Positions 7,529-14,930 of a stretch of DNA of 64,000 nucleotides are shown piece by piece. Made by a program: the position numbers and the translations under genes. Each line of letters starts with the position of its first letter. Position 1 is the first letter of the stretch. The notes below the pieces were generated by a model. That model did not search any database. It had not been told where the DNA came from and saw only the letters and a list, made by a program, of their open reading frames with translations. This DNA comes from Leptothoe kymatousa TAU-MAC 1615 (GTDB lineage: Bacteria; Cyanobacteriota; Cyanobacteriia; Phormidesmidales; Phormidesmidaceae). The stretch spans positions 1 to 64,000 of the forward strand of contig NZ_JADOER010000014.1 of NCBI RefSeq assembly GCF_018739865.1, read 5' to 3'.

Positions 7529-9043
7529 ATGACTGTTGGAATTTGGGTACTAGGCGATCAACTATGGAGTCAGCAGGCAGCCCTAGGGAGTGAGGCCACG
7601 GCTCCGGTTATTTTTATTGAGTCCCATGGCCACAGTGCCGAACGTCGCTACCATCGCCAAAAGCTCGTGCTGGTGTGGTCGGCCATGCGTCATTTTGCCG
7701 CTGACCTCAAAGCCGAGGGCAGACGGGTCACCTACGAAATTGCAGCAGACTTTGAAACCCCGCTGCGGCAGTGGATCCAAACCCAGGGCATCACTGAACT
7801 GCGGGTGATGGAACCCGCCGATCGGCCCTTTGCCAATTTTCTGGCTAATTTGGAGCTGCCCTGCCCCCTCACCATCGTTGCCAACAACCATTTTCTATGG
7901 TCTGTGGACGAGTTTAAGCAGTGGGCCGACGGGCGCAAACGCCTGTTAATGGAATCGTTCTACCGCGAAGGCCGCAAACGCTACGGCATTTTGATGGAGG
8001 GGACACCCAAGAAACCCACCCCCATCGGCGGTCAGTGGAACTATGACAAGGAAAATCGCAAACCGCCAAAGAAAGGAATTAACCCACCCGCCCCCCACTG
8101 GTTTGAGCCAGACGAGATCACCCAGCAAGTGATGGCAGCGGTGGCCCAGCTAGACACATTTGGGGACCTAGAACCCTTTGGTTGGGCCGTCACCCGGCCA
8201 CAGGCGCTCCAGGTGCTGGACTATTTTCTGCAGGTGCGGCTAGCGGGGTTTGGCCCCTATCAAGATGCCATGGTCACCGGGGAAGATACCCTCTGGCACG
8301 CCCTGCTTTCCCCCTATTTAAATATCGGGCTACTGCACCCGCTGGAGGTGATCCAGGCGGCGACAGCGGCCTATCACCGGCACCAAATGCCCCTAAACAG
8401 TGTGGAAGGCTTTATTCGTCAGGTGTTGGGCTGGCGCGAATATATGCGCGGTCTATATAGCTATGTGGCGGAGGACTACCCTGACGGTAATTATTTTGAC
8501 CACCATCAGCCCCTACCCGACTTTTTTTGGACGGGCGACACCCCCATGAACTGCCTGCACCAGAGCATCGACCAGGCCAAACGCACCGGCTACAACCACC
8601 ACATCCAGCGGCTGATGATCCTGAGCAATTTTGCCCTGATCGCGGGCCTATCGCCCCAACAGGTGGAGTCTTGGTTCCATGTGGCATTTATTGATGCCTA
8701 CGACTGGGTGATGCAAACCAATGTGATTGGCATGGGGCTGTTTGCCGATGGCGGCCTGCTGGCGACAAAACCCTATGCGGCATCGGCCAACTACATCAAT
8801 CGCATGAGCGATTATTGCAAAGGCTGTCACTATAATCCCAAGGAACGCACCGGGGACAAGGCCTGTCCCTTTAACTTTTTCTATTGGGATTTTCTCGCCC
8901 GCCACCGCGACAAATTGGCAAACCAGGGGCGGATGAATTTTATTTTAAAGAATTTAGATAAGATGTCCCAAGAAGACTACACCGCCATTCGTGACAAAGC
9001 AGAGAAATGGCACCAGGTCCAAAAATCTTCGGCAGCTTCATAG
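7529..9043 (+). CDS. Iron-sulfur photolyase (FeS-BCP, prokaryotic (6-4) type)
   Basis: 504 residues, the size of the FeS-BCP/PhrB group. The N-terminal antenna domain opens GIWVLGDQLW. The catalytic helical domain contains VEGFIRQVLGWREYMRGLY and the FAD region MILSNFALIAGL...AYDWVMQTNVIGMGLFADGG. Four cysteines that should ligate a 4Fe-4S cluster are present at 342, 430, 433 and 446. This is the same spacing as in Agrobacterium PhrB (350, 438, 441, 454), with a constant offset of eight. Members repair UV (6-4) photoproducts using FAD and a lumazine-type antenna. It is a single-gene unit. Confidence 0.93.
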   Translation: MTVGIWVLGDQLWSQQAALGSEATAPVIFIESHGHSAERRYHRQKLVLVWSAMRHFAADLKAEGRRVTYEIAADFETPLRQWIQTQGITELRVMEPADRPFANFLANLELPCPLTIVANNHFLWSVDEFKQWADGRKRLLMESFYREGRKRYGILMEGTPKKPTPIGGQWNYDKENRKPPKKGINPPAPHWFEPDEITQQVMAAVAQLDTFGDLEPFGWAVTRPQALQVLDYFLQVRLAGFGPYQDAMVTGEDTLWHALLSPYLNIGLLHPLEVIQAATAAYHRHQMPLNSVEGFIRQVLGWREYMRGLYSYVAEDYPDGNYFDHHQPLPDFFWTGDTPMNCLHQSIDQAKRTGYNHHIQRLMILSNFALIAGLSPQQVESWFHVAFIDAYDWVMQTNVIGMGLFADGGLLATKPYAASANYINRMSDYCKGCHYNPKERTGDKACPFNFFYWDFLARHRDKLANQGRMNFILKNLDKMSQEDYTAIRDKAEKWHQVQKSSAAS

Positions 9044-9338
9044 TTGGCCATCGCTACGTCAGGGAATGGTAAAGACCGGTGGAGAACGCAACGACTATGG
9101 TGAGAGAAAAATATTTTCTCCTATGATGATTGTCATAGCGTAGAACAGCTCAGTAAAAGACGCTGCCAATTCAGGCCATGATCGCCTCGGTAAGCAAACC
9201 GTACAACAGTCGCTTATCGACATCGACATACCAGAGTTAGCAACGTCTCGGACAGCTTCTGAGCTCGGAACAGGGTGTAACTGTCGATCATCAAGCTCTC
9301 CATGAGCAGGACACAGTCTCAGGGTGTGTCTACTTTCA

Positions 9339-9503
9339 TTACGTTCCCCAGGAACGATTGTTTTCGGCTTCCCAGGCTGCGATCGCAAGCTCTAATGCTT
9401 CCACCACAATAGTATTCATCGACATATCCTTAGCAGCAGCCAACTGCTTAATCTCTTTCTTGACCCGAGGGGGTACATAAATTGTCATCTGTTCTGTAGG
9501 CAT
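9339..9503 (-). CDS. Small ribbon-helix-helix protein, orphan antitoxin-like
   Basis: 54 residues, MPTEQMTIYVPPRVKKEIKQ followed by LAAAKDMSMNTIVVEALELA and a Trp-containing tail. The pattern is an N-terminal beta strand (MTIYVPP) and then two helices, as in CopG/Arc/HicB-like RHH DNA-binding proteins that serve as antitoxins or plasmid regulators. A HIP1-type octamer lies inside the gene. The stop overlaps an ATG (TAATGA), as toxin-antitoxin pairs often do, but the downstream frame closes after five codons. The partner appears to be lost. Confidence 0.7.
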   Translation of the reverse strand: MPTEQMTIYVPPRVKKEIKQLAAAKDMSMNTIVVEALELAIAAWEAENNRSWGT

Positions 9504-9995
9504 TTGTGTTCAATCCTGTTGCGCTGACGTCACAAAATTCACCACTGCAACTGTTTAACAGGCCTATACCCGAAACAATTTGCACCAGTAAAACTCACTT
9601 AACTTTGCAATTGCTCTCGCAAAAATGGCTTGTCCCCCTTCTTTGCGCCCTCAGCCGCACTAAAGGCATGCACCATAAACAATCAATGATAAAAAACTGC
9701 GGTTAGTACAATCTGCTTAGGACATCTAGCAGATCGCCATAGAGCAATTGCCATATTTGAAGTCTAGAGCACCCTAACCAGTCACAATATGTACAAATGG
9801 CCGATATTTGTGGTCATAAATGCGCAATTAGTTCTGTAACGTTGCTGATTTTGAGAATCAGCCAATCTGCGCAACCACACGGCCAGAAAGAGATCCATGC
9901 CCAAGGTTATCCCCAATATCACCCATCTCAGCTCTGTTGTAGCCGTCGATACATATATGCACTTACTACAAGAATCAATAGTTGAACAACACCGC
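9504..9995. other. Intergenic DNA, nothing recognised
   Basis: AT-rich stretch with many stops in all frames. Short open frames here have no family-like pattern. No tRNA, hairpin terminator or tandem repeat stands out. Confidence 0.5.
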
Positions 9996-12086
9996 TCAAA
10001 TCCCCAGCTTAACTTTTAGCAACACATAAAATACCCGAGAGAGATCGCGACGTTGCACAATGTGCCGATCCTGGGATGTTTCAGCAAAGGCCGCTGGATA
10101 CGCCTTGGGCATCGCCCGCCTAACCAAATAGCCCAACTGTTGCCGAGTCATGGCCTTATCCGGCATAAACCGCCCTCTCCCCATACCGGCGACCATGCCC
10201 TTGGCCTTCAAAGTTTCAATGCTGCCATAGGCCCAATGCTTACCAGGCCGTACATCCTTAAAAGCAGGCCGTGCCGCTTCCATCTTTTCCAACCCCAACA
10301 GATTGACCAGCGCGGTACACACCACGGCGCGGCTGACACTGCCATAGGGGCGAAAATGCAGATCCTTTTTACTTTCACTGGTAATAATGCCCGCCGCCGC
10401 CATGACCTGAATCGCTTCAAAATCCGGATCGTCATGGGCCACATCATCAAACCACACGATGGGAATACCATTACGGGTCAAAAATCCCTGCAGTTTTCGC
10501 AGCAGTGACGGCTGCTGCACAATCTCCCGTGGCTGCTTTTTCGACCACACACTAAACGCCGCCAAAAAGCCACTGGCTTCCCCAATGGCCCATTCCATTG
10601 GATGCATACGATAGGCCGCATTGGTAATGTGCGTCGTGCCAATACTCTTGGCGGAAAGTACCATGCCATCGGTGTCAATGGGCACTAACGCACTGGCAGG
10701 CAGGGTAAAGGGTAACGCATACACATCATCCTTTTTCGGACTCACATGGCCCTCCACCAGGTTGCCATGCAGATCGAGATAATGATATTGACCAATGCCC
10801 AAGGTATCTGAAAAGGTACGAGCCCGGGCCTGGTTGGGAAAAAAGCTTTTCGCCACATCCCCATGGCGAATGGTGGTGAGGGCAATCCCCCGACGAGCTT
10901 CGCGAATATAGGGCTCCAGAGCAATACCGTCCTTAGTCCAGGTCAGATCCCCCCGGGGCTTAAGATCCGACACCCCATTTACCTGCAAATGGTGAATATA
11001 CGCCTGGGCTCGGGTGCGGGCGCGCTGAATTTGTCGATCCCGCTCCGGCCGACTCAGCCCCACTAAATAGCCCGTACGATAATCATTGCCACAGCATTGG
11101 CCCAGTTCAGGATGTCCCGAAGTACCCCAGTTAATGACAGAAACATCCCCCACCGAGACTTTATTTTTAGTCAGCGAGCGTCGCTGCAGTCGGCGATAGC
11201 GAAAGATGCCAAAGGCATCAAAGAAGTCTCGCTTTTTCCATGCCCCCTGTTTGCGCACCCAAAAGTCACCGGTAAATTCCTTCAGGTTTAACCAGGTAAC
11301 TCGCCCATATTCTTTCGGCATGCCAATTGGCACCCCACGACCAGGGGCGGTACGCTCCACCAAAACATCAAAGGTAAAGGATTGCTGACACTGGGGGCGA
11401 GCCTGCTCGGGTAAAATCGCTTCCCCCGTATCACTACGAGCTTCCTGCCCCACCCGCGATGGCAAATTCCCCAGTTCTAACAAATCCCCCAGATCCGTGG
11501 CTTCCACCACAATTTTGGCCCGGACTGTAAAGCCATGGCGGGTGCGCCTATCGCGGCACGTCACCCCCGTCACTCGCCGTGGTGTCTCCCCATCCGCCCA
11601 CAATAAGCCGGTGGGTTCTGCATAGGGAATCAACCTCAGCTTGCCCGACTTTAGATAGGGCATCAAAGCTTCATTGAGGGCGGTCGATGCCACCACAGGG
11701 GTGGTCGACAAATGCCCGACCCAAGAGCCGCCTGGATCCTCCACTCGGCGCCCCGCCACCGGCTGCAGCCGTCGCTGCTGGTTCCGAAACCATCGCTGAA
11801 TTTTAGAAATGGCAAATTTCTCCCCATCTACGCTCACCAAATCAGCCCGGTGGCTCAACAAATCGCCATCGTCAGAGGCCGGCAGGGCCTGGGCCGTAAA
11901 CTGCCCGCCCACGACACGCTGGGGCTGCACCAGACAGACATTCAGCTTTAGCTTCAGGGCAATCAAGGCCGTTGTATAGGCCGCCGTAGATCCCCCAATA
12001 ACGGCAATCGAGCAGGTATAGGTCGCCCCTTCGTCTGGGCGGGTTAAAACATCGTCACTAAGCAGACCGTTGCGCTGATGGGCCAT
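9996..12086 (-). CDS. FAD-dependent oxidoreductase with C-terminal SLH domain
   Basis: 696 residues. A Rossmann FAD-binding motif is near residue 30 (IAVIGGSTAAYTTALIALK, then VGGQFTAQ). Further FAD_oxidored-family segments follow, such as KIVVEATDLGDLLELG, RRGIALTTIRHGDVAKSF and the late FAD contact GMVLSAKSIGTTHITNAAYRMHPMEWAIGEA. Residues about 550-665 form SLH-like repeats (FDDVAHDDPDFEAIQVMAAAG, then FKDVRPGKHWAYGSIETLKA and FMPDKAMTRQQLGYLVRRA). SLH modules tether proteins to cell-wall polymers or the outer envelope, yet no signal peptide is visible. Substrate unknown. The start has GGAGAG just upstream, and a copy of this start region is repeated 45 bp upstream. Confidence 0.85.
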   Translation of the reverse strand: MAHQRNGLLSDDVLTRPDEGATYTCSIAVIGGSTAAYTTALIALKLKLNVCLVQPQRVVGGQFTAQALPASDDGDLLSHRADLVSVDGEKFAISKIQRWFRNQQRRLQPVAGRRVEDPGGSWVGHLSTTPVVASTALNEALMPYLKSGKLRLIPYAEPTGLLWADGETPRRVTGVTCRDRRTRHGFTVRAKIVVEATDLGDLLELGNLPSRVGQEARSDTGEAILPEQARPQCQQSFTFDVLVERTAPGRGVPIGMPKEYGRVTWLNLKEFTGDFWVRKQGAWKKRDFFDAFGIFRYRRLQRRSLTKNKVSVGDVSVINWGTSGHPELGQCCGNDYRTGYLVGLSRPERDRQIQRARTRAQAYIHHLQVNGVSDLKPRGDLTWTKDGIALEPYIREARRGIALTTIRHGDVAKSFFPNQARARTFSDTLGIGQYHYLDLHGNLVEGHVSPKKDDVYALPFTLPASALVPIDTDGMVLSAKSIGTTHITNAAYRMHPMEWAIGEASGFLAAFSVWSKKQPREIVQQPSLLRKLQGFLTRNGIPIVWFDDVAHDDPDFEAIQVMAAAGIITSESKKDLHFRPYGSVSRAVVCTALVNLLGLEKMEAARPAFKDVRPGKHWAYGSIETLKAKGMVAGMGRGRFMPDKAMTRQQLGYLVRRAMPKAYPAAFAETSQDRHIVQRRDLSRVFYVLLKVKLGI

Positions 12087-12146
12087 GGGTATCTCTCCAA
12101 ACTCGATAGGCCGCTAGGTTAATGGGGCCATGGGTATCTCGCCAAA
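12080..12146. repeat. 22-bp direct repeat spanning the oxidoreductase start
   Basis: GGGCCATGGGTATCTCTCCAA at 12080 recurs at 12125 with one mismatch (GCC for TCC), so the start codon and ribosome-binding site of the minus-strand oxidoreductase are duplicated 45 bp upstream of it. Confidence 0.7.
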
Positions 12147-12257
12147 ATCATCCCATCATGGATCGAGGGTTGAGCACCAGCGCAAATTGCACCGTAGTTT
12201 TTCATAAATCACGGTGGTGCAGTAATCTCAAATCATTAGATCATCACCATAAAAACC

Positions 12258-12377
12258 ATGGCTAAAAAATCCCCCAACCAGCCCCCTGTTCTGGATATTG
12301 ACCCAGCTACCCTACTCTTTTTAGGCAGTTTACTCATCCTACTGCCGCTCATCTTTACTGGTTTTTGGTCCCAGTAA
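12258..12377 (+). CDS. Small single-span membrane protein, 39 residues
   Basis: MAKKSPNQPPVLDIDPATLL then one hydrophobic helix (LFLGSLLILLPLIFTGFW) and a stop. The basic, proline-rich N-terminus followed by a single membrane span is what small thylakoid-complex subunits look like. I do not recognise it as a named one. Its last 23 bases overlap the 3' end of the convergent methyltransferase gene. It is too short for statistical gene finders. Support is the clean N-terminus/TM design only. Confidence 0.5.
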   Translation: MAKKSPNQPPVLDIDPATLLFLGSLLILLPLIFTGFWSQ

Positions 12378-13098
12378 TAGGCTCCACACCCTGCTTTTCC
12401 CGCTGATCTAGGGCATAGTCCAGCGCCGACCGTAGCTTATGGACGACATAGAGATCCTCCCGTTCTAGTCGGGCCACTCCGTGCATAACATAGGTCTGGT
12501 AGCGTTCCGGCAGCCCCACCCGCTCCATCAGCTGGCGCAGTAGCTGTTTGAGGCTGGCATATTCGGCCGTGGGCATCTCTGCACTATTAAGGCGCTGATC
12601 GGCAATTTGGATTTGGGTTTGGTCAGCAGATAGGACAAAGCTATACACCATAACCGCCTGGGCCAAATTGAGCGATGGCTGCAGCTGGTGCTGAGGAATA
12701 TTGGTAATCAGGTCGCAGGCTTCTACGTCAGCAGACGTTAACCCCGAGCGCTCTCCCCCAAACACAATGGCGACCCGATGGAGCCACTCACCCTTGGCTT
12801 GAAAATACGCAGGCAGCTTACCCACAGCGGTGTAATGGTGCTTTTCGTAGCGGTGACGGGCGGTGGTGGCACAGGCCAAACCACAGTCTGCCATGGCCTC
12901 AGGCAGGGTATCGAATACCTCAGCATTTTGCAAAACATGCTGAGAACCATGGGCCAACGCCATTGCTTTTTCCCCCAAGTGGTCCGCCTTAGGGCGCACT
13001 AACCGCAGGCTGTTGTACCCCATGGTGTGCATGGCCCGAGCCGCCGCGCCCACATTCTCTGGTTCTTCCGAATCGACAAGGATAAAGATTATTTCCAT
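12355..13098 (-). CDS. RNA 2'-O-methyltransferase, TrmJ/TrmH (SPOUT) family
   Basis: 247 residues. The SPOUT trefoil-knot motifs are in order: motif 1 FILVDSEEPENVGAAARAMHTMGY, motif 2 VAIVFGGERSGLTSADVEACD and motif 3 PSLNLAQAVMVYSFVL. A C-terminal helical tail of about 80 residues follows, as in TrmJ-type enzymes that methylate the 2'-OH at tRNA position 32. TrmJ is the closest match by architecture, but another tRNA or rRNA target is possible. S-adenosylmethionine is the methyl donor. Confidence 0.85.
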   Translation of the reverse strand: MEIIFILVDSEEPENVGAAARAMHTMGYNSLRLVRPKADHLGEKAMALAHGSQHVLQNAEVFDTLPEAMADCGLACATTARHRYEKHHYTAVGKLPAYFQAKGEWLHRVAIVFGGERSGLTSADVEACDLITNIPQHQLQPSLNLAQAVMVYSFVLSADQTQIQIADQRLNSAEMPTAEYASLKQLLRQLMERVGLPERYQTYVMHGVARLEREDLYVVHKLRSALDYALDQREKQGVEPITGTKNQ

Positions 13099-13136
13099 AG
13101 GGATGCATTATACGGCGATGGCTTGGCTTAGGAGCA

Positions 13137-13214
13137 GTCAAGAAACTGCTTCACGGTTTAATTCCTTCAAGGCCTGCTAAGCCATGGTTTCCATCAACCA
13201 GGCCATGATTTTTA
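13137..13214. repeat. Interspersed ~75-bp repeat, copy 1
   Basis: Begins GTCAAGAAACTGCTTCACGG, continues with TTTAATTCC, then CTGCTAAGCCATGGTTTCCA and a CCATGATTTT tail. Near-identical segments are at 27568 and 55465, always between genes. Confidence 0.8.
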
Positions 13215-13458
13215 TAGCAAACTGCTGCATCCGGCAGTTTGCGCCAAGCTATATTTTTAACCGGCCCTTAATCCATCGCCCAAAATCACCCCATATTCAA
13301 ATAATTCGAGCACTGGTGATGCATCCACTGACTCCAGCAATATCCAGCTAATACTACTGAAATCAGATGGAGCATACTTCAAACTAGACGGCCGATGTCA
13401 CACATGGGCCTTTAAAGCTCACTAACTAATGTAAGCAACCACTGGAGTGGCTCTAGTC

Positions 13459-13671
13459 ATGTTTTCAAGACAAGAGAGAAATGGCAAACAAAATGCTAAT
13501 GGCTATGAAGGCGTAATTGATGCTGTCTTAACCCCCTACCAAGAATGGCGCGTCAAAGTACAAGGGGTCTACTGGCATGCCCGCACCAGAATCCCCAGAA
13601 ACTTTATGCCAGGAGACATTGTAAAAATAGAGGGTCGCTATGAACTCAAGCTTTGGATCGCGCCCTTGTGA
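13459..13671 (+). CDS. Small NfeD-like OB-fold protein
   Basis: 70 residues from ATG 13459, with GGAG about 11 bases upstream. After a short polar N-terminus the sequence GYEGVIDAVLTPYQEWRVKVQ, GVYWHAR and PGDIVKIEGRYELKLWIAPL follows the C-terminal OB-fold of NfeD proteins (glycine, hydrophobic strand, tryptophan, then a GD-V-x-V strand and final L-x-x-x-PL). NfeD domains partner membrane stomatins and proteases, and cyanobacteria also have stand-alone short versions. A rho-independent terminator follows at 13711. Confidence 0.6.
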   Translation: MFSRQERNGKQNANGYEGVIDAVLTPYQEWRVKVQGVYWHARTRIPRNFMPGDIVKIEGRYELKLWIAPL

Positions 13672-13710
13672 ACATCGTGTCGAGCCAAATTTTATTGAGT
13701 AATTCCCCCC

Positions 13711-13735
13711 ACCTGCTCCTAATAGCAGGTTTTTT
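13711..13735 (+). terminator. Rho-independent terminator
   Basis: Stem ACCTGCT / AGCAGGT with a six-base loop and five T residues directly after it, 40 bp past the NfeD-like stop codon. Confidence 0.85.
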
Positions 13736-14073
13736 AATGGCAAAATCGCATAGGCAAGCCAAAAACTGTCTCAATCGCTACATATCTAGTGCAAGCTCAA
13801 CCAGTTGCAAATCATTGGAAATCTTCAAAACCCTTGAAATAGAGAGATTTCCCATGCATACTCAATTTTTATTTATTTAACTTGTCACACTTTAGAGAGT
13901 AAAAATCACATTATTTTATACCGTCGGTAGTATCAGCCCCAAAGCTTACTAGCCAACGCCTTACTTGCTTCAAACCAACTAACATAAACCATGCTAATCC
14001 GTGTATTATCCCTGCTGACTTTACCTAAAGCTCTCACCAGGGGGTCCTACCCTCCCCACACAGCCAACCAGGG

Positions 14074-14097
14074 GAATGTTCTATGAACGGAACATTC
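14074..14097. promoter_or_regulatory. Inverted repeat, possible operator
   Basis: GAATGTTC - 8 bp - GAACATTC, about 220 bp upstream of the sigma-like gene. A second small dyad (GTTC-TAT-GAAC) overlaps it. It resembles a dimeric regulator site. There is no T-tract, so it is not a terminator. Confidence 0.4.
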
Positions 14098-14314
14098 TCG
14101 CCAATCATCTCTGATCTGATCTATCACCCTGTATATGACGTATATCCATTACCTCAGCCAATAACCTTTCAAGGGGAAAAGGGAGGGTAACTTGGCAAAG
14201 AGCGTAACTAAAGAACTCAAGGTTTTTTAAGGTCCAAATACTCACACACACAAACACATGCCAGATCCCCTCAAACAACACACTAAACTCCACTGTAAAA
14301 CGGAGGAAGAGCTG

Positions 14315-14845
14315 ATGGCACATTCAACCTTAATTCTCAAAGAACCAGATGCTCTTTTTGCGACATACAAAATGCGGTTAAAGATTGCCCGCATCGACGG
14401 CATTCACACACCATCGGATGTATTTAACGAATCCTATGCAAGAATCGCATCGATGATCAGGAACGGCCAACCAATAAAGAACCTGGTAGCCCTATATCAC
14501 TCCGTGGGACGCAACGTTATCCATGAATATAGTCGGGCCCATCAACGCCAAAAAAAAATCAGAGATAGAGTAGAAAAACATAAACAAATATTTCAACAAG
14601 AGCGCCCCACCCATAGCGAAGAAGAGGCCCTCAAAGATCTAAAAAGAAAAGTTCTAAATTGTGTTAATCCCTATGAAGCAAAAATCATCTTCCTATATCA
14701 CAGTCAGGGAAAAACAACCTGGAAAGATGTGTGTCAGGCCTTGATTGATGCTGGCGATATTCCAGAAAAAGAAGTGTCTCTCACCCTGATTAACAAGATT
14801 AAAAAGCAATACAGTCGAGCCATTAAGAGAATTGAAATCAAATAA
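14315..14845 (+). CDS. Sigma-70-like (ECF-type) small regulator
   Basis: 176 residues from ATG 14315. This start is chosen because GGAGGA lies seven bases upstream. The upstream in-frame ATG at 14258 has none. Residues 20-90 resemble sigma region 2: a helix-rich segment with SDVFNESYARIASMIRNGQP, IKNLVALYHSVGRNVIHEYSR and RAHQRQKK. Residues 105-176 could be region 4 (CVNPYEAKIIFLYHSQGKTTWKDVCQALID, then a basic helix LINKIKKQYSRAIKRI). The similarity is by pattern only. The gene is 85 bp upstream of the giant pentapeptide gene, and both lie in a low-GC stretch, so they are likely one unit. Confidence 0.55.
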   Translation: MAHSTLILKEPDALFATYKMRLKIARIDGIHTPSDVFNESYARIASMIRNGQPIKNLVALYHSVGRNVIHEYSRAHQRQKKIRDRVEKHKQIFQQERPTHSEEEALKDLKRKVLNCVNPYEAKIIFLYHSQGKTTWKDVCQALIDAGDIPEKEVSLTLINKIKKQYSRAIKRIEIK

Positions 14846-14930
14846 GTCAAATCTATTAGCCCTTCCTTGTTGACTCCCCTAAGCATTCTTCAACCATTCA
14901 CCAACCCTAGAAATCGTAGAGACTGATGTT

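Noticed and set aside
9095..9388. 97-codon minus-strand frame downstream of and overlapping the RHH gene
   Set aside because: It starts inside the RHH gene in another frame, has a low-complexity Arg/Ser/Pro composition and no recognisable domain.
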